Shown here piece after piece: positions 1 through 5,693 of a DNA stretch of 9,457 nucleotides; position 1 is the first letter of the stretch, and each line of letters begins with the position of its first letter. The stretch is from positions 1 to 9,457 of the forward strand of contig CAIYZX010000029.1 of NCBI GenBank assembly GCA_903930745.1, given 5' to 3'. This DNA is from an uncultured Chloroflexota bacterium (GTDB taxonomy: Bacteria; Chloroflexota; Limnocylindria; Limnocylindrales; CSP1-4). The notes under the pieces are model-generated. The model had not been told where the DNA came from, ran no database searches, and saw only the letters and a list, made by a program, of their open reading frames with translations. The position numbers and the translations under genes are program-made.

Positions 1-117
1 GCGCCGCACGTGAAGGGTCGCGGCACGTTCCAGTTCGTTCTTGCGAAGCCCCTGCCGATGGACGTCATTCGGGCCATCGTCCAGGCGCGCGTCGCCGAGG
101 TTCGCGCCGAGGGGTGA
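1..117 (+). CDS. C-terminal fragment of a DUF1801 (YdhG/iron-chaperone-like) protein
   Basis: This is the last 38 codons of a gene whose start lies left of the window; the frame is open from base 1 and ends in TGA. The tail reads GTFQFVLAKPLPMDVIRAIV followed by QARVAE. It resembles from memory the end of DUF1801-domain proteins, where a strand (GTIRFPL-type), a 'PLP' turn and a final helix (LVRRIVRARVAE-type) are typical. DUF1801 proteins are small cytosolic proteins related to Bacillus YdhG, which has been linked to frataxin-like iron handling; the function of most members is unknown. The stop codon overlaps the start of the next gene (GTGA), which suggests translational coupling with the acetyltransferase. 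Only the tail is visible, so the family call is tentative. Confidence 0.6.
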   Translation, partial: APHVKGRGTFQFVLAKPLPMDVIRAIVQARVAEVRAEG

Positions 118-662
118 CCCACGCCACGCGCACCGCCAGGTCTGACGGGCTGGCGGCAACGGACCTCGCGCAGCTGCTGGACCTCGTCCGCGTCTGCTGG
201 CCGGACGACGGGTTCTCCGCGGACGACCTGGACCACGCGATGGGCGGTGTCCACTGGCTGGCGGAGCAGGACGGCAGGATCGTGGGCCACGCGAGCGTCG
301 TGGAGCGCGCGATCCACGTGGCCGGGCGGCCGATGCGGACCGGCTACGTGGAGGCGGTCGCCGTCCACCCGGCCTGGCGGCACCGGGGCATCGCCACCGA
401 ACTGATGGCGCAGGCGGGCGACCACATCCGAGCGCACTTCGAGCTGGGCGTGCTCTCCACCGGCGTCCACGACCTGTACGTGCGCGCCGGCTGGGAGCGC
501 TGGCGCGGGCCCGCGTTCATCCGCCCTGCGAGCGGCGGGCCGGACGCCAGGACCGAGGACGAGGACGACGGGATCATGATCCTGCGCACCTCCGCCACGC
601 CCGCGGACCTGGACCTCGCCGCCCCCATCGCCTGCGAAGAGCGCCCGGGCGACAGCTGGTAG
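114..662 (+). CDS. aac(2'): AAC(2')-I-type aminoglycoside 2'-N-acetyltransferase (GNAT)
   Basis: Predicted cytosolic GNAT enzyme of 182 aa that would transfer acetyl from acetyl-CoA to the 2'-amino group of aminoglycosides. The identification rests on end-to-end similarity, recalled from memory, to mycobacterial AAC(2')-Ic (about 181 aa). Shared landmarks are the GG-H strand near residues 44-47, GYVEAVAV (77-84), the acetyl-CoA loop in VHPAWRHRGIA (84-94), the helix running into ELGVLSTG (110-117), RLY/RGW-like LYVRAGW (121-127), an acidic DEDD stretch before the final strands (149-152), and the diagnostic C-terminus PGDSW, matching AGDVW. E80 and the terminal D180/W182 sit where the family has substrate-binding residues and the C-terminal carboxylate. 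The GTG start overlaps the previous stop by 4 nt (GTGA), so it is probably expressed by coupling. Chromosomal AAC(2')-I genes are often intrinsic and may have a native substrate other than drugs. A related GNAT of different specificity is the main alternative. Confidence 0.85.
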   Translation: MTHATRTARSDGLAATDLAQLLDLVRVCWPDDGFSADDLDHAMGGVHWLAEQDGRIVGHASVVERAIHVAGRPMRTGYVEAVAVHPAWRHRGIATELMAQAGDHIRAHFELGVLSTGVHDLYVRAGWERWRGPAFIRPASGGPDARTEDEDDGIMILRTSATPADLDLAAPIACEERPGDSW

Positions 663-697
663 GGACCGGCAGCCGCGCACGTCCGGCAGCAGCCCCG

Positions 698-711
698 GCC
701 GCCATGGCGGC
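698..711. repeat. 14-bp perfect palindrome upstream of the 109-aa gene
   Basis: GCCGCCATGGCGGC reads the same on both strands. It lies between the acetyltransferase stop and the Shine-Dalgarno of the next gene, 20 nt before its ATG. With no loop it is a better candidate for a dimeric-protein operator than for an RNA hairpin. In DNA this GC-rich it could also be chance. Confidence 0.3.
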
Positions 712-731
712 ATCTCGAGCGGAGGCGCACC

Positions 732-1061
732 ATGGACGCCATGAGCACCCAGCCCCGCCCGTCAGGCCGCACCCGCCGCACCCTGCCGCATCGACACCCC
801 GGGCCGTCGCCTCACGCGGAGGCGCAGGCGATGCTCGAGGAGGTTGGCCGCGCGCTGGACACCGCGATCATCGTGCGGGACGTGACGGGCATCGGCCCCG
901 TGACCGTCACGGCCACGCTGATCTACGGGCGGGTCTCCCTGGACGTCACCGTGGAGGGCGAGACGGAGTCGGGCGCGCTGCGGGAGCTCGCCCGCAAGGC
1001 GATCGGGTTCCGCGGCCAGGACCAGCAGTGGTTCCTGCGCTACGGGCTGGGCATGGGCTGA
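732..1061 (+). CDS. Unknown small protein, 109 aa
   Basis: I do not recognise this family. The start is supported by a GGAGG Shine-Dalgarno at 721-725, six bases before the ATG; an in-frame ATG at 741 is the alternative. The first 30 residues are Arg/Pro/His-rich and look disordered and basic. The rest looks folded: a helix (AEAQAMLEEVGRALDTA, about 30-46), alternating strands (AIIVRDVTGIG, VTVTATLIYG, VSLDVTVEGE), a helix (SGALRELARKAIGF) and a tail with aromatic residues (QQWFLRYGLGMG). There is no signal peptide, membrane segment or cysteine. It lies 69 nt after the acetyltransferase on the same strand and ends 26 nt from the convergent DUF4440 gene. The clear Shine-Dalgarno, G/C-rich third positions and alternating strand pattern support a real gene. 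Confidence 0.65.
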   Translation: MDAMSTQPRPSGRTRRTLPHRHPGPSPHAEAQAMLEEVGRALDTAIIVRDVTGIGPVTVTATLIYGRVSLDVTVEGETESGALRELARKAIGFRGQDQQWFLRYGLGMG

Positions 1062-1087
1062 CCCACCGCGCGCGCGTCCGAAGGGGC

Positions 1088-1480
1088 TCAGCCCGCGGTC
1101 AGCGTTCCCTGGTGGAAGCGGACCTGCCATCGGCCATCGCGGCGGACCCACACGGATGACCGGTTGGACGGCCGCGGCGGCCCCAGCCGGTACGTGGCCA
1201 GCGCCACGTCCGGGGCGAGCAGCGAGACGGTGAAGTCCAGCAGCTCCACGGCGTCCAGTGGCGGTGCATCGGCCAGGGCCGCCCGCATCGCATCCACCGT
1301 CCAGTGGCGCCCGCTGCCACCGAACTCCGCGAAGTCGTCCGCGAGCAGCGCGGCCAGCTGCCGCCCATCGCCCAGCAGGGGGTTTGCGGAGGCCAGCGCC
1401 ACCTCAAGCGCACGGAGCAGCTCGACCAGGTCGGCAGCCTCCACGTCGGGATCGCGCGGCTCGTCCACGGACCCGGTCAC
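1088..1480 (-). CDS. DUF4440 / SnoaL-like (NTF2-fold) protein
   Basis: Small cytosolic protein of about 130 aa from the GTG start used here. It matches the DUF4440 pattern of the NTF2-like alpha+beta cone fold: an N-terminal helix (VEAADLVELLRALEVALAS, about 13-31), the LADDFAEFGGSGRHW signature (46-60), a helix (TVDAMRAALAD), strands (VELLDFTVSLLAPDVALATY) and the closing WVRRDGRWQVRFHQGT (111-126). Family members include enzymes with small hydrophobic substrates and many of unknown role; no catalytic residue can be assigned with confidence. It starts 17 nt after the MOSC gene on the same strand with no clear Shine-Dalgarno, so it is probably the second gene of a two-gene operon. The start is uncertain: a GTG at 1468 (MDEPRD) would also work. 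Confidence 0.8.
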   Translation of the reverse strand: MTGSVDEPRDPDVEAADLVELLRALEVALASANPLLGDGRQLAALLADDFAEFGGSGRHWTVDAMRAALADAPPLDAVELLDFTVSLLAPDVALATYRLGPPRPSNRSSVWVRRDGRWQVRFHQGTLTAG

Positions 1481-1497
1481 CGGCGCAACACGAGAGT

Positions 1498-2112
1498 TCA
1501 GGCGCGCCGGATGGCGTCGCCCAGGCGGATCTCGCCGCCCTCGAGGACCTTCACGTACATGCCGCGCATGCGCAGGGCCTTGCCGTCCTCCGACCAGACC
1601 CACTTGTGCGCGTCGTGGCCGAAGCGGGCGGCGAACTTGGAGCAGCCCGTGTGGGGGAGCGGCGTGACCTCCACGAGCGTCCCGCCGATGCGCAGCTGCG
1701 TTCCCACCGGCAGCGTCGCGATGGAGAGGTCCATGTCCGCGTAGATCTGGTCGCCGGCGAGTGGCCACCGGGAGCGATCCGCCTCGAAGGACTCCAGCAC
1801 GCGCGTGCTCATGATCGTGATCTGGGCGTCGATGTTGGCGGGCATCCCGGTGGTGGCCCAGGAGCCGCGGGCGCGCCAGTCGTCGCCCACCATGCCCTCC
1901 TCGGGATCCAGGACGACGGACTCCACCACGGTGCGCTGGTCGCGCGACGGCCGGCAGACGAGCATCGAGATCACGCCCTCCGCGGGCGCGGCGGCCACGT
2001 AGCCGTTCTGGGCTGCGAGGTCCCGCTGGAGGTGCGGGTTCGCGAGAGCGCCAACGACGGGCGCGGCGGGAGCGGGGGTGGACGCAGGGGCGGGCGCGGT
2101 GGGCTCGGTCAT
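1498..2112 (-). CDS. MOSC domain protein
   Basis: Protein of 204 aa with a MOSC domain, the beta-strand-rich domain of molybdenum-cofactor sulfurase C-termini, YiiM and mARC, which handles sulfur or binds molybdopterin. The core runs from about residue 46 to 202: VISMLVCRPSRDQR, GMVGDDWRARGSW (73-85), QITIMSTRVLESF (97-109), then the diagnostic HTGCSKFAARFG (154-165), with C157 as the conserved cysteine expected to carry or bind sulfur, and MRGMYVKVLEGGEIRLGD (182-199). The first 20 residues are Ala/Pro-rich and probably flexible. There is no membrane segment or signal peptide. The ATG at 2112 is favoured because a GACACT -10-like hexamer ends exactly 6 nt before it, as in a leaderless transcript; no Shine-Dalgarno is seen. 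It is divergent from the ASCH-GNAT gene and followed by the DUF4440 gene. Its substrate cannot be told from sequence. Confidence 0.9.
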   Translation of the reverse strand: MTEPTAPAPASTPAPAAPVVGALANPHLQRDLAAQNGYVAAAPAEGVISMLVCRPSRDQRTVVESVVLDPEEGMVGDDWRARGSWATTGMPANIDAQITIMSTRVLESFEADRSRWPLAGDQIYADMDLSIATLPVGTQLRIGGTLVEVTPLPHTGCSKFAARFGHDAHKWVWSEDGKALRMRGMYVKVLEGGEIRLGDAIRRA

Positions 2113-2118
2113 GCCGGA

Positions 2119-2124
2119 AGTGTC
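2119..2124 (-). promoter_or_regulatory. Probable leaderless -10 element for the MOSC gene
   Basis: On the minus strand GACACT is followed by six bases and then the ATG at 2112, so transcription would begin at or next to the start codon. A -35 is weak (TGGCGA, 17 nt upstream). The case rests on the same geometry recurring at three other genes in the window. Confidence 0.45.
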
Positions 2125-2155
2125 GCGCACCACGAGGATCGTCGCCACGGGCGAG

Positions 2156-2185
2156 TTGCGGAGGCTGGCCCAGGTGGCGCAGGAT
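2156..2185 (+). promoter_or_regulatory. Probable leaderless promoter for the ASCH-GNAT gene
   Basis: TTGCGG (2156-2161) and CAGGAT (2180-2185) are spaced 18 nt apart as -35 and -10, with six bases between the -10 and the ATG at 2192. This supports that start over upstream in-frame candidates at 2078 and 2111, which would overlap the divergent MOSC gene. The two divergent starts are separated by only 79 nt, so the two promoters share one short segment. Confidence 0.45.
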
Positions 2186-2191
2186 CTCGCG

Positions 2192-3238
2192 ATGACGCCC
2201 CGGACTTCGGTGATGCTGCCCCGCTGGGGCTTCGCCTCGCCCGGTCGCGTCCGCGACTGGCTGACGGGCCTGGCGCTGGACGGCGTGAAGACGGCGACCA
2301 CCGGGCTTGTCGTGGAGTACGAGCTGGACGGCGATGCGCTGCCGAACCCGGGCGATCGCCAGGTCCTCGTGGACTCGTCGGAGCGGCCCGTGGCCATCGT
2401 GGAGACCACGTCGTGCCGGGTGGTGCGGCTCGCGGACGTGGACGACGCCCATGCCCGCGACGAGGGCGAGGGCTACGAGGATGCCGCCGCGTTCCGGGTG
2501 GCGCACGAGCGCTTCTGGAACGGCTGCGCGGACGAGATCCGCGCCCGCCTCGGTGACCCCGGGTGGCACCTGGACGACGACACGCGGGTGGTGCTGGAGC
2601 GATTCCGCGTGCTGGAGCGCCTGGACATCCCGGCCCCGCCGCCCACGGCGCGCGACATCCGCCGGGCGACCGCCGCGGACCTGCCGCGGATGGCCCCGGT
2701 CCTTGGGCGCGCCTTCCGGGACGACCCGATGGTCCGCTGGTGCCTCGTGACGGACGAGGACCTGGCGTCGCGGATGCAGGCGCACTTTGAGGCCGCCGAT
2801 GCGCCATTCACCGACGCCGGGTGGATGTGGACCACCGCTGGCGGCCTGGGCGCCATGTGCCTGATGCCCCCGGCGTCAACCGACGCCGAGCGCGCGCTCG
2901 TGGACGGGGACTTCCCGGAGATCGGGCGCTTCGTTCCGGACGGAGGTGCCCGGTACAACCGGTTCTGGGCATGGATCGCGGAGCAGTCCCCGGATGAGCC
3001 GCACTGGCTCCTTGACCAGCTGGCAGTTGAGCCCGATGCGCACGGACGGGGGATCGGCGCGGCGCTGCTCCTGCACGCCAGCGGCATGGCGCAGGCGGCA
3101 GGCCAGCCCATCATGCTGGAGACCGGCGTTGGGTCCAACGTTGCCCTGTACGAGCGCTTCGGCTTCCGGGTGGCACTGACGGCGGACGCGCCTGACGGCG
3201 GCCCGCGCATCTGGTTCATGCGACGCGACCCGGCCTGA
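2192..3238 (+). CDS. Fusion of an ASCH domain and a GNAT acetyltransferase
   Basis: Two-domain cytosolic protein of 348 aa. Residues about 10-144 form an ASCH domain: RWGFASPG, RDWLTGLALDGVKTATTG (21-38), the EY-plus-PGD strand region (42-55), IVETTSCRVV (69-78), ARDEGEG (88-94), FRVAHERFW (101-109) and the closing VLERFRVLERL (134-144). K33 and T36 have the K-x2-T spacing reported as catalytic in the N4-acetylcytidine amidohydrolase YqfB; E71 is a candidate third residue. After a Pro/Ala linker (146-152) comes a GNAT domain: DIRRATAADLPRM (155-167), the acetyl-CoA site QLAVEPDAHGRGIGAALL (276-293) and ALYERFGF (318-325). The reading frame is continuous and the linker looks natural, so this does not look like a frameshift artefact. 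RNA binding or processing by the ASCH half and acetylation by the GNAT half are family-based guesses. The start is set by the -10 spacing; ATG 2213 or 2111 are alternatives. Confidence 0.88.
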   Translation: MTPRTSVMLPRWGFASPGRVRDWLTGLALDGVKTATTGLVVEYELDGDALPNPGDRQVLVDSSERPVAIVETTSCRVVRLADVDDAHARDEGEGYEDAAAFRVAHERFWNGCADEIRARLGDPGWHLDDDTRVVLERFRVLERLDIPAPPPTARDIRRATAADLPRMAPVLGRAFRDDPMVRWCLVTDEDLASRMQAHFEAADAPFTDAGWMWTTAGGLGAMCLMPPASTDAERALVDGDFPEIGRFVPDGGARYNRFWAWIAEQSPDEPHWLLDQLAVEPDAHGRGIGAALLLHASGMAQAAGQPIMLETGVGSNVALYERFGFRVALTADAPDGGPRIWFMRRDPA

Positions 3239-3291
3239 TCGGCGCCGCCGTACGAGGCGACTCGGACACAGCATGGTTTTCCCGCTCCGGG

Positions 3292-3297
3292 CAGACT
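3292..3297 (+). promoter_or_regulatory. Probable leaderless -10 element for the LLM oxidoreductase
   Basis: CAGACT is followed by TGGGGC and then the ATG at 3304. The six-base gap places transcription initiation at the start codon. I see no convincing -35 and no good Shine-Dalgarno. Confidence 0.45.
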
Positions 3298-3303
3298 TGG
3301 GGC

Positions 3304-4257
3304 ATGACGACGACACGCGCGCCCTGGTTCGGCCTCCACCTCCCCCGCTACACCTTCCCCGACGCCGCGCCGGGCCGGCTCTTCGACCGTGTCGTGGAGC
3401 AGGCGCAGGCCGCCGAGGCCGAAGGCTTCCGCCTCGTGACGGTGATGGACCACCTGTACCAGATCCCGGGCGTGGGCCGGCCGGAGGAGCCGATGCTGGA
3501 GGGCTGGTCCGTCCTCGCCGCCCTGGCGCGCGAGACCTCCACGATCCAGCTGGGCACCCTTGTCACCGGCGTGACGTACCGCAACCCGGCGATCCTCGCG
3601 AAGACCGCCACCACCCTGGACGTGATCTCCGGCGGACGGTCCGTCTTCGGTCTCGGTGCCGCCTGGTTCGAGCACGAGCACCACGCCTTCGGTGTCCCGT
3701 TCCCGCCCGTCAGGGAGCGGATGGACCGCCTGGACGAGGCGCTGACCATCGTGCGCGGCATGTTCCGCGACGAGCGGACCACGCATGACGGCGTCCACTA
3801 CCAGGTCCGCAACGTCATGAACCACCCGCGCCCGGTGCAGGAGGGCGGCCCCAGGATCCTGGTGGGCGGTGGCGGCGAGCAGCGGACGCTGCGGATCGCG
3901 GCCAGGCACGCGGACATGACCCACTGGTTCCCGCTGGGCGAGGAGGCGCTTGCCCGCAAGACGGCACTGCTGCGCGGGTACTGCGAGGAGATCGGCCGGG
4001 ATCCTGCGACCGTGGAGCGCACCATGGCGTCACCGGTCCACGTGGCCGCCACGGAGGCCGATGCCGCCGCGCTCCTCGAGCTGATGCCGCCGGACCGTCG
4101 CCCGTTCGTGACGGTGGGGACGCCCGGGCAGGCAGCCGAGGCGCTCCGGCCGTACCTTGACGCCGGGTTCACCGGGTTCACGTTCAACAACACCTTCTAC
4201 CGCACCCCCGAGCAGATCGCGCTGCTGGGCCAGCTGCGCCGCCTCATCGGCGCCTGA
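3304..4257 (+). CDS. LLM-class F420/FMN-dependent oxidoreductase, Rv1855c-like (TIGR03560 type)
   Basis: Cytosolic luciferase-like TIM-barrel enzyme of 317 aa, a normal full length. It is expected to transfer hydride between F420H2 or FMNH2 and an unknown organic substrate. Landmarks are FGLHLPRYTF (9-18) at strand 1, EAEGFRLVTVMDHLYQIPG (38-56) with the MDH motif, PMLEGWSVLAALA (63-75), LGTLVTGVTYRNPAILAKT (83-101), the LDVISGGRSVFGLGAAWFE stretch (105-123), RLDEALTIVRGMF (142-154), PRILVGGGGEQRTLRIAARH (183-202) and the closing GTPGQAAEALRPYLDAGFTG (272-291). The layout agrees from memory with Mycobacterium Rv1855c and TIGR03560. F420 versus FMN use cannot be settled from sequence; similar proteins in actinobacteria and Chloroflexota are usually annotated F420-dependent. 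It follows the ASCH-GNAT gene after 65 nt but seems to have its own promoter. Confidence 0.92.
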   Translation: MTTTRAPWFGLHLPRYTFPDAAPGRLFDRVVEQAQAAEAEGFRLVTVMDHLYQIPGVGRPEEPMLEGWSVLAALARETSTIQLGTLVTGVTYRNPAILAKTATTLDVISGGRSVFGLGAAWFEHEHHAFGVPFPPVRERMDRLDEALTIVRGMFRDERTTHDGVHYQVRNVMNHPRPVQEGGPRILVGGGGEQRTLRIAARHADMTHWFPLGEEALARKTALLRGYCEEIGRDPATVERTMASPVHVAATEADAAALLELMPPDRRPFVTVGTPGQAAEALRPYLDAGFTGFTFNNTFYRTPEQIALLGQLRRLIGA

Positions 4258-4284
4258 CCCTCGCGCACCGGACCGCTCCTCGTC

Positions 4285-4290
4285 TATCGT
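4285..4290 (+). promoter_or_regulatory. Possible -10 element for the 282-aa unknown
   Basis: TATCGT lies 38 nt before the GTG at 4329 in a locally less GC-rich stretch, and a Shine-Dalgarno follows at 4315-4319. No clear -35 is seen, so support is weak. Confidence 0.25.
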
Positions 4291-4328
4291 TCCGGCAACG
4301 CACACGACCAGCGCAGGAGCGGGCACCG

Positions 4329-5177
4329 GTGGACATCTCACTGGGGGAACCGAGGATCTTCGGGCTTGGTGCCCGCCTGCTTGACGACGAGCTCCGTCGC
4401 AAGGCCGAGGAGAAGAAGACGGGCGCCCTTGGCTCCGGTCTCGGTGGCTTCCTGCAGCGCCCGAAGCCGGAGGAGGTGGAGCTCCTGGCGGTCCAGCGGC
4501 GGATGGAGCCGTTCTGGCACGTCGCCTGCACCGCGCACTACGTCTACGACCGGTCACGGATGTACACGGTGCCGTCCAGCGCGTCGGACGTGCGCTCGGT
4601 CACCTTCGGCGGCGGGGACTTCCCCGTCGTCCAGAGCGGCAAGAACCCGCCGGCCTTCGCCTTCGAGGTGATGGAGCACTGCACGGAGGATCACCGCGAC
4701 GAGCTGTACGTGGACGGGCTCACCGGCGCATCCATGGGCGGCGGCCAGGCGCTCGTTGCCGGCCCCCGGACGGAGGTCCCGGAGCCGGCGGCACTGGGCG
4801 TGGACGAGACCCTGGTGGTCGCGCCGGAGCAGCGGGCCTCGGCGATCGTCCGCCAGCTCCTCGCGAAGCTCCTGAAGCCCCTCCAGGCGGACACGGTCTT
4901 CGAGGAAGCGCTCGCCGTGGAGGCGCTGGAGCTCTACTTCCGGCCCATCGTGGCCTTCGAGTTCCACATGCCGTCCAAGGGCAAGCGCGGCGTGGTGGAG
5001 GTGGACGCCCTCACCGGCGAGACCCACAACGCGAACGCGCTCCGCGTCAGCACGCTCACGCGCCACGTGAGCAAGGACGCGCTGTTCGACATCGGGGCGG
5101 ACACCGTGGGCCTCATCGTGCCCGGCGGCAGCATCGCGGTGAAGCTCGCGCGCCTCGCGATCGACCGCAACTACTAG
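4329..5177 (+). CDS. Conserved-looking unknown protein, 282 aa, with an apparent internal duplication
   Basis: Probably soluble protein with no signal peptide or membrane helix; I cannot name its family. The GTG start has an AGGAG Shine-Dalgarno at 4315-4319, nine bases upstream. Residues 1-55 are charged and possibly helical (LDDELRRKAEEKK). Two parts look alike: PFWHVACTAHYVYDRSR (61-77) leading to ELYVDGLTG (125-133), and YFRPIVAFEFHMPSKGKR (203-220) leading to VEVDALTGE (223-231). In both, an aromatic strand pair with H/F and basic residues ends in a V-D-x-L-T-G turn, as in PepSY-like repeats. Between them are a Gly-rich loop (136-140) and an acidic-hydrophobic helix pair (EQRASAIVRQLLAKLLKPLQ; FEEALAVEALELY). 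The end, LFDIGADTVGLIVPGGSIAV (252-271), is strongly patterned and probably functional. Cysteines are C67 and C118. It is convergent with the zinc-finger gene, 33 nt apart. Confidence 0.8.
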   Translation: MDISLGEPRIFGLGARLLDDELRRKAEEKKTGALGSGLGGFLQRPKPEEVELLAVQRRMEPFWHVACTAHYVYDRSRMYTVPSSASDVRSVTFGGGDFPVVQSGKNPPAFAFEVMEHCTEDHRDELYVDGLTGASMGGGQALVAGPRTEVPEPAALGVDETLVVAPEQRASAIVRQLLAKLLKPLQADTVFEEALAVEALELYFRPIVAFEFHMPSKGKRGVVEVDALTGETHNANALRVSTLTRHVSKDALFDIGADTVGLIVPGGSIAVKLARLAIDRNY

Positions 5178-5179
5178 CG

Positions 5180-5192
5180 CGGGGCGTCCCCG
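5180..5192. terminator. Weak stem-loop between convergent genes
   Basis: CGGGG-CGT-CCCCG forms a 5-bp GC stem in the 33-nt gap between the two convergent stop codons. There is no T-tract on either side, so intrinsic termination is doubtful. It is listed because it is the only structure in the gap. Confidence 0.2.
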
Positions 5193-5210
5193 GGGGCTGC
5201 AACCAGGCGA

Positions 5211-5441
5211 CTAGACGGCGAGCCGGCTTACCACGAGTGCGACGACGGCGCTCCATGCTGCGGCCAGGACCACGGGAAGCGACAGCGACGACTCCATCGT
5301 GCGCACGGACCGCAGCTGGCGGAACTCACCGGCGTGGGCGTTCGGCGCCTGCGCAGCACGCGGTGCCGAACAGTGGAAGCAGGTGGGCGCCTGGAGGTGG
5401 TTCACCTCACGGCACGCCTGGCAGATCCAGCGGCGGTTCAT
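5211..5441 (-). CDS. Small membrane-anchored RanBP2-type zinc-finger protein
   Basis: Protein of 76 aa. Residues 5-24 fit the RanBP2/NZF consensus exactly: W5-x-C7-x2-C10-x3-N14-x6-C21-x2-C24, a single zinc site of four cysteines. In eukaryotes this finger binds ubiquitin or single-stranded RNA; in bacteria its partners are unknown, and it may bind protein or RNA. A linker (27-50) leads to one hydrophobic segment, about 53-72 (LSLPVVLAAAWSAVVALVVS), so the finger is probably held at the inner face of the membrane as a C-tail-anchored protein. The start is the ATG just before the finger; an AAGGAG Shine-Dalgarno lies at 5459-5454, 12 nt upstream, which is on the long side. It is convergent with the 282-aa unknown and divergent from the MFS gene. 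The minus frame is open far upstream, but that is antisense to the MFS gene. Confidence 0.8.
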   Translation of the reverse strand: MNRRWICQACREVNHLQAPTCFHCSAPRAAQAPNAHAGEFRQLRSVRTMESSLSLPVVLAAAWSAVVALVVSRLAV

Positions 5442-5453
5442 GGTGGACGTGTG

Positions 5454-5459
5454 CTCCTT
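5454..5459 (-). promoter_or_regulatory. Shine-Dalgarno of the zinc-finger gene
   Basis: On the minus strand AAGGAG stands 12 nt before the ATG at 5441. The spacing is longer than the usual 5-9 nt, but no other start codon fits the zinc-finger frame nearby. Confidence 0.5.
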
Positions 5460-5687
5460 GATCGTCCCCGGCGGGAGGTGCAGGGCGGTCGGTATCCGCG
5501 CCTGCCCGGTGACCGATCCAGTGTCCGCGGGCGGCTGTCCGCCCACCAGAGGCCACGCCGCACACCTGTCGTCGGCAGCCGCTGATGTCTGTAGTCCTTT
5601 CCCTGCACGCGGTATGGACGAGTGTGCTGCGGAGTGGTCCTGTGCGGTTGACGGGCCGCCGACGACACCACGTCGCCGCGGCTGCGG

Positions 5688-5693
5688 CAGAAT
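5688..5693 (+). promoter_or_regulatory. Probable leaderless -10 element for the MFS gene
   Basis: CAGAAT is followed by exactly six bases and a GTG at 5700. This favours the GTG at 5700 over the GTG at 5694 and explains the lack of a Shine-Dalgarno. No good -35 is seen at 16-18 nt. Confidence 0.4.

Noticed and set aside
2078..2191. Longer N-terminus for the ASCH-GNAT protein from GTG 2078 or ATG 2111.
   Set aside because: GTG 2078 would overlap the divergent MOSC coding sequence. The extra residues do not resemble ASCH, and the -10 spacing favours ATG 2192. ATG 2111 is not excluded.
1258..2556. A 432-aa plus-strand open frame.
   Set aside because: It is antisense to the DUF4440 and MOSC genes and out of frame with ASCH-GNAT; its composition (Arg, Gly, His, Ala) is that of a shadow frame.
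1088..2785. A 565-aa minus-strand reading ending in the DUF4440 domain.
   Set aside because: Upstream of about 1480 it is out of frame with the MOSC gene and antisense to the ASCH-GNAT gene. Only the last 130 codons look like protein.
2473..3924. A 483-aa minus-strand open frame.
   Set aside because: It is antisense to the ASCH-GNAT fusion and the LLM oxidoreductase, both clearly real; it shows no domain pattern.
5648..5653. TTGACG as the -35 box of the MFS promoter.
   Set aside because: No -10-like sequence lies 15-19 nt downstream; the CAGAAT is 34 nt away.
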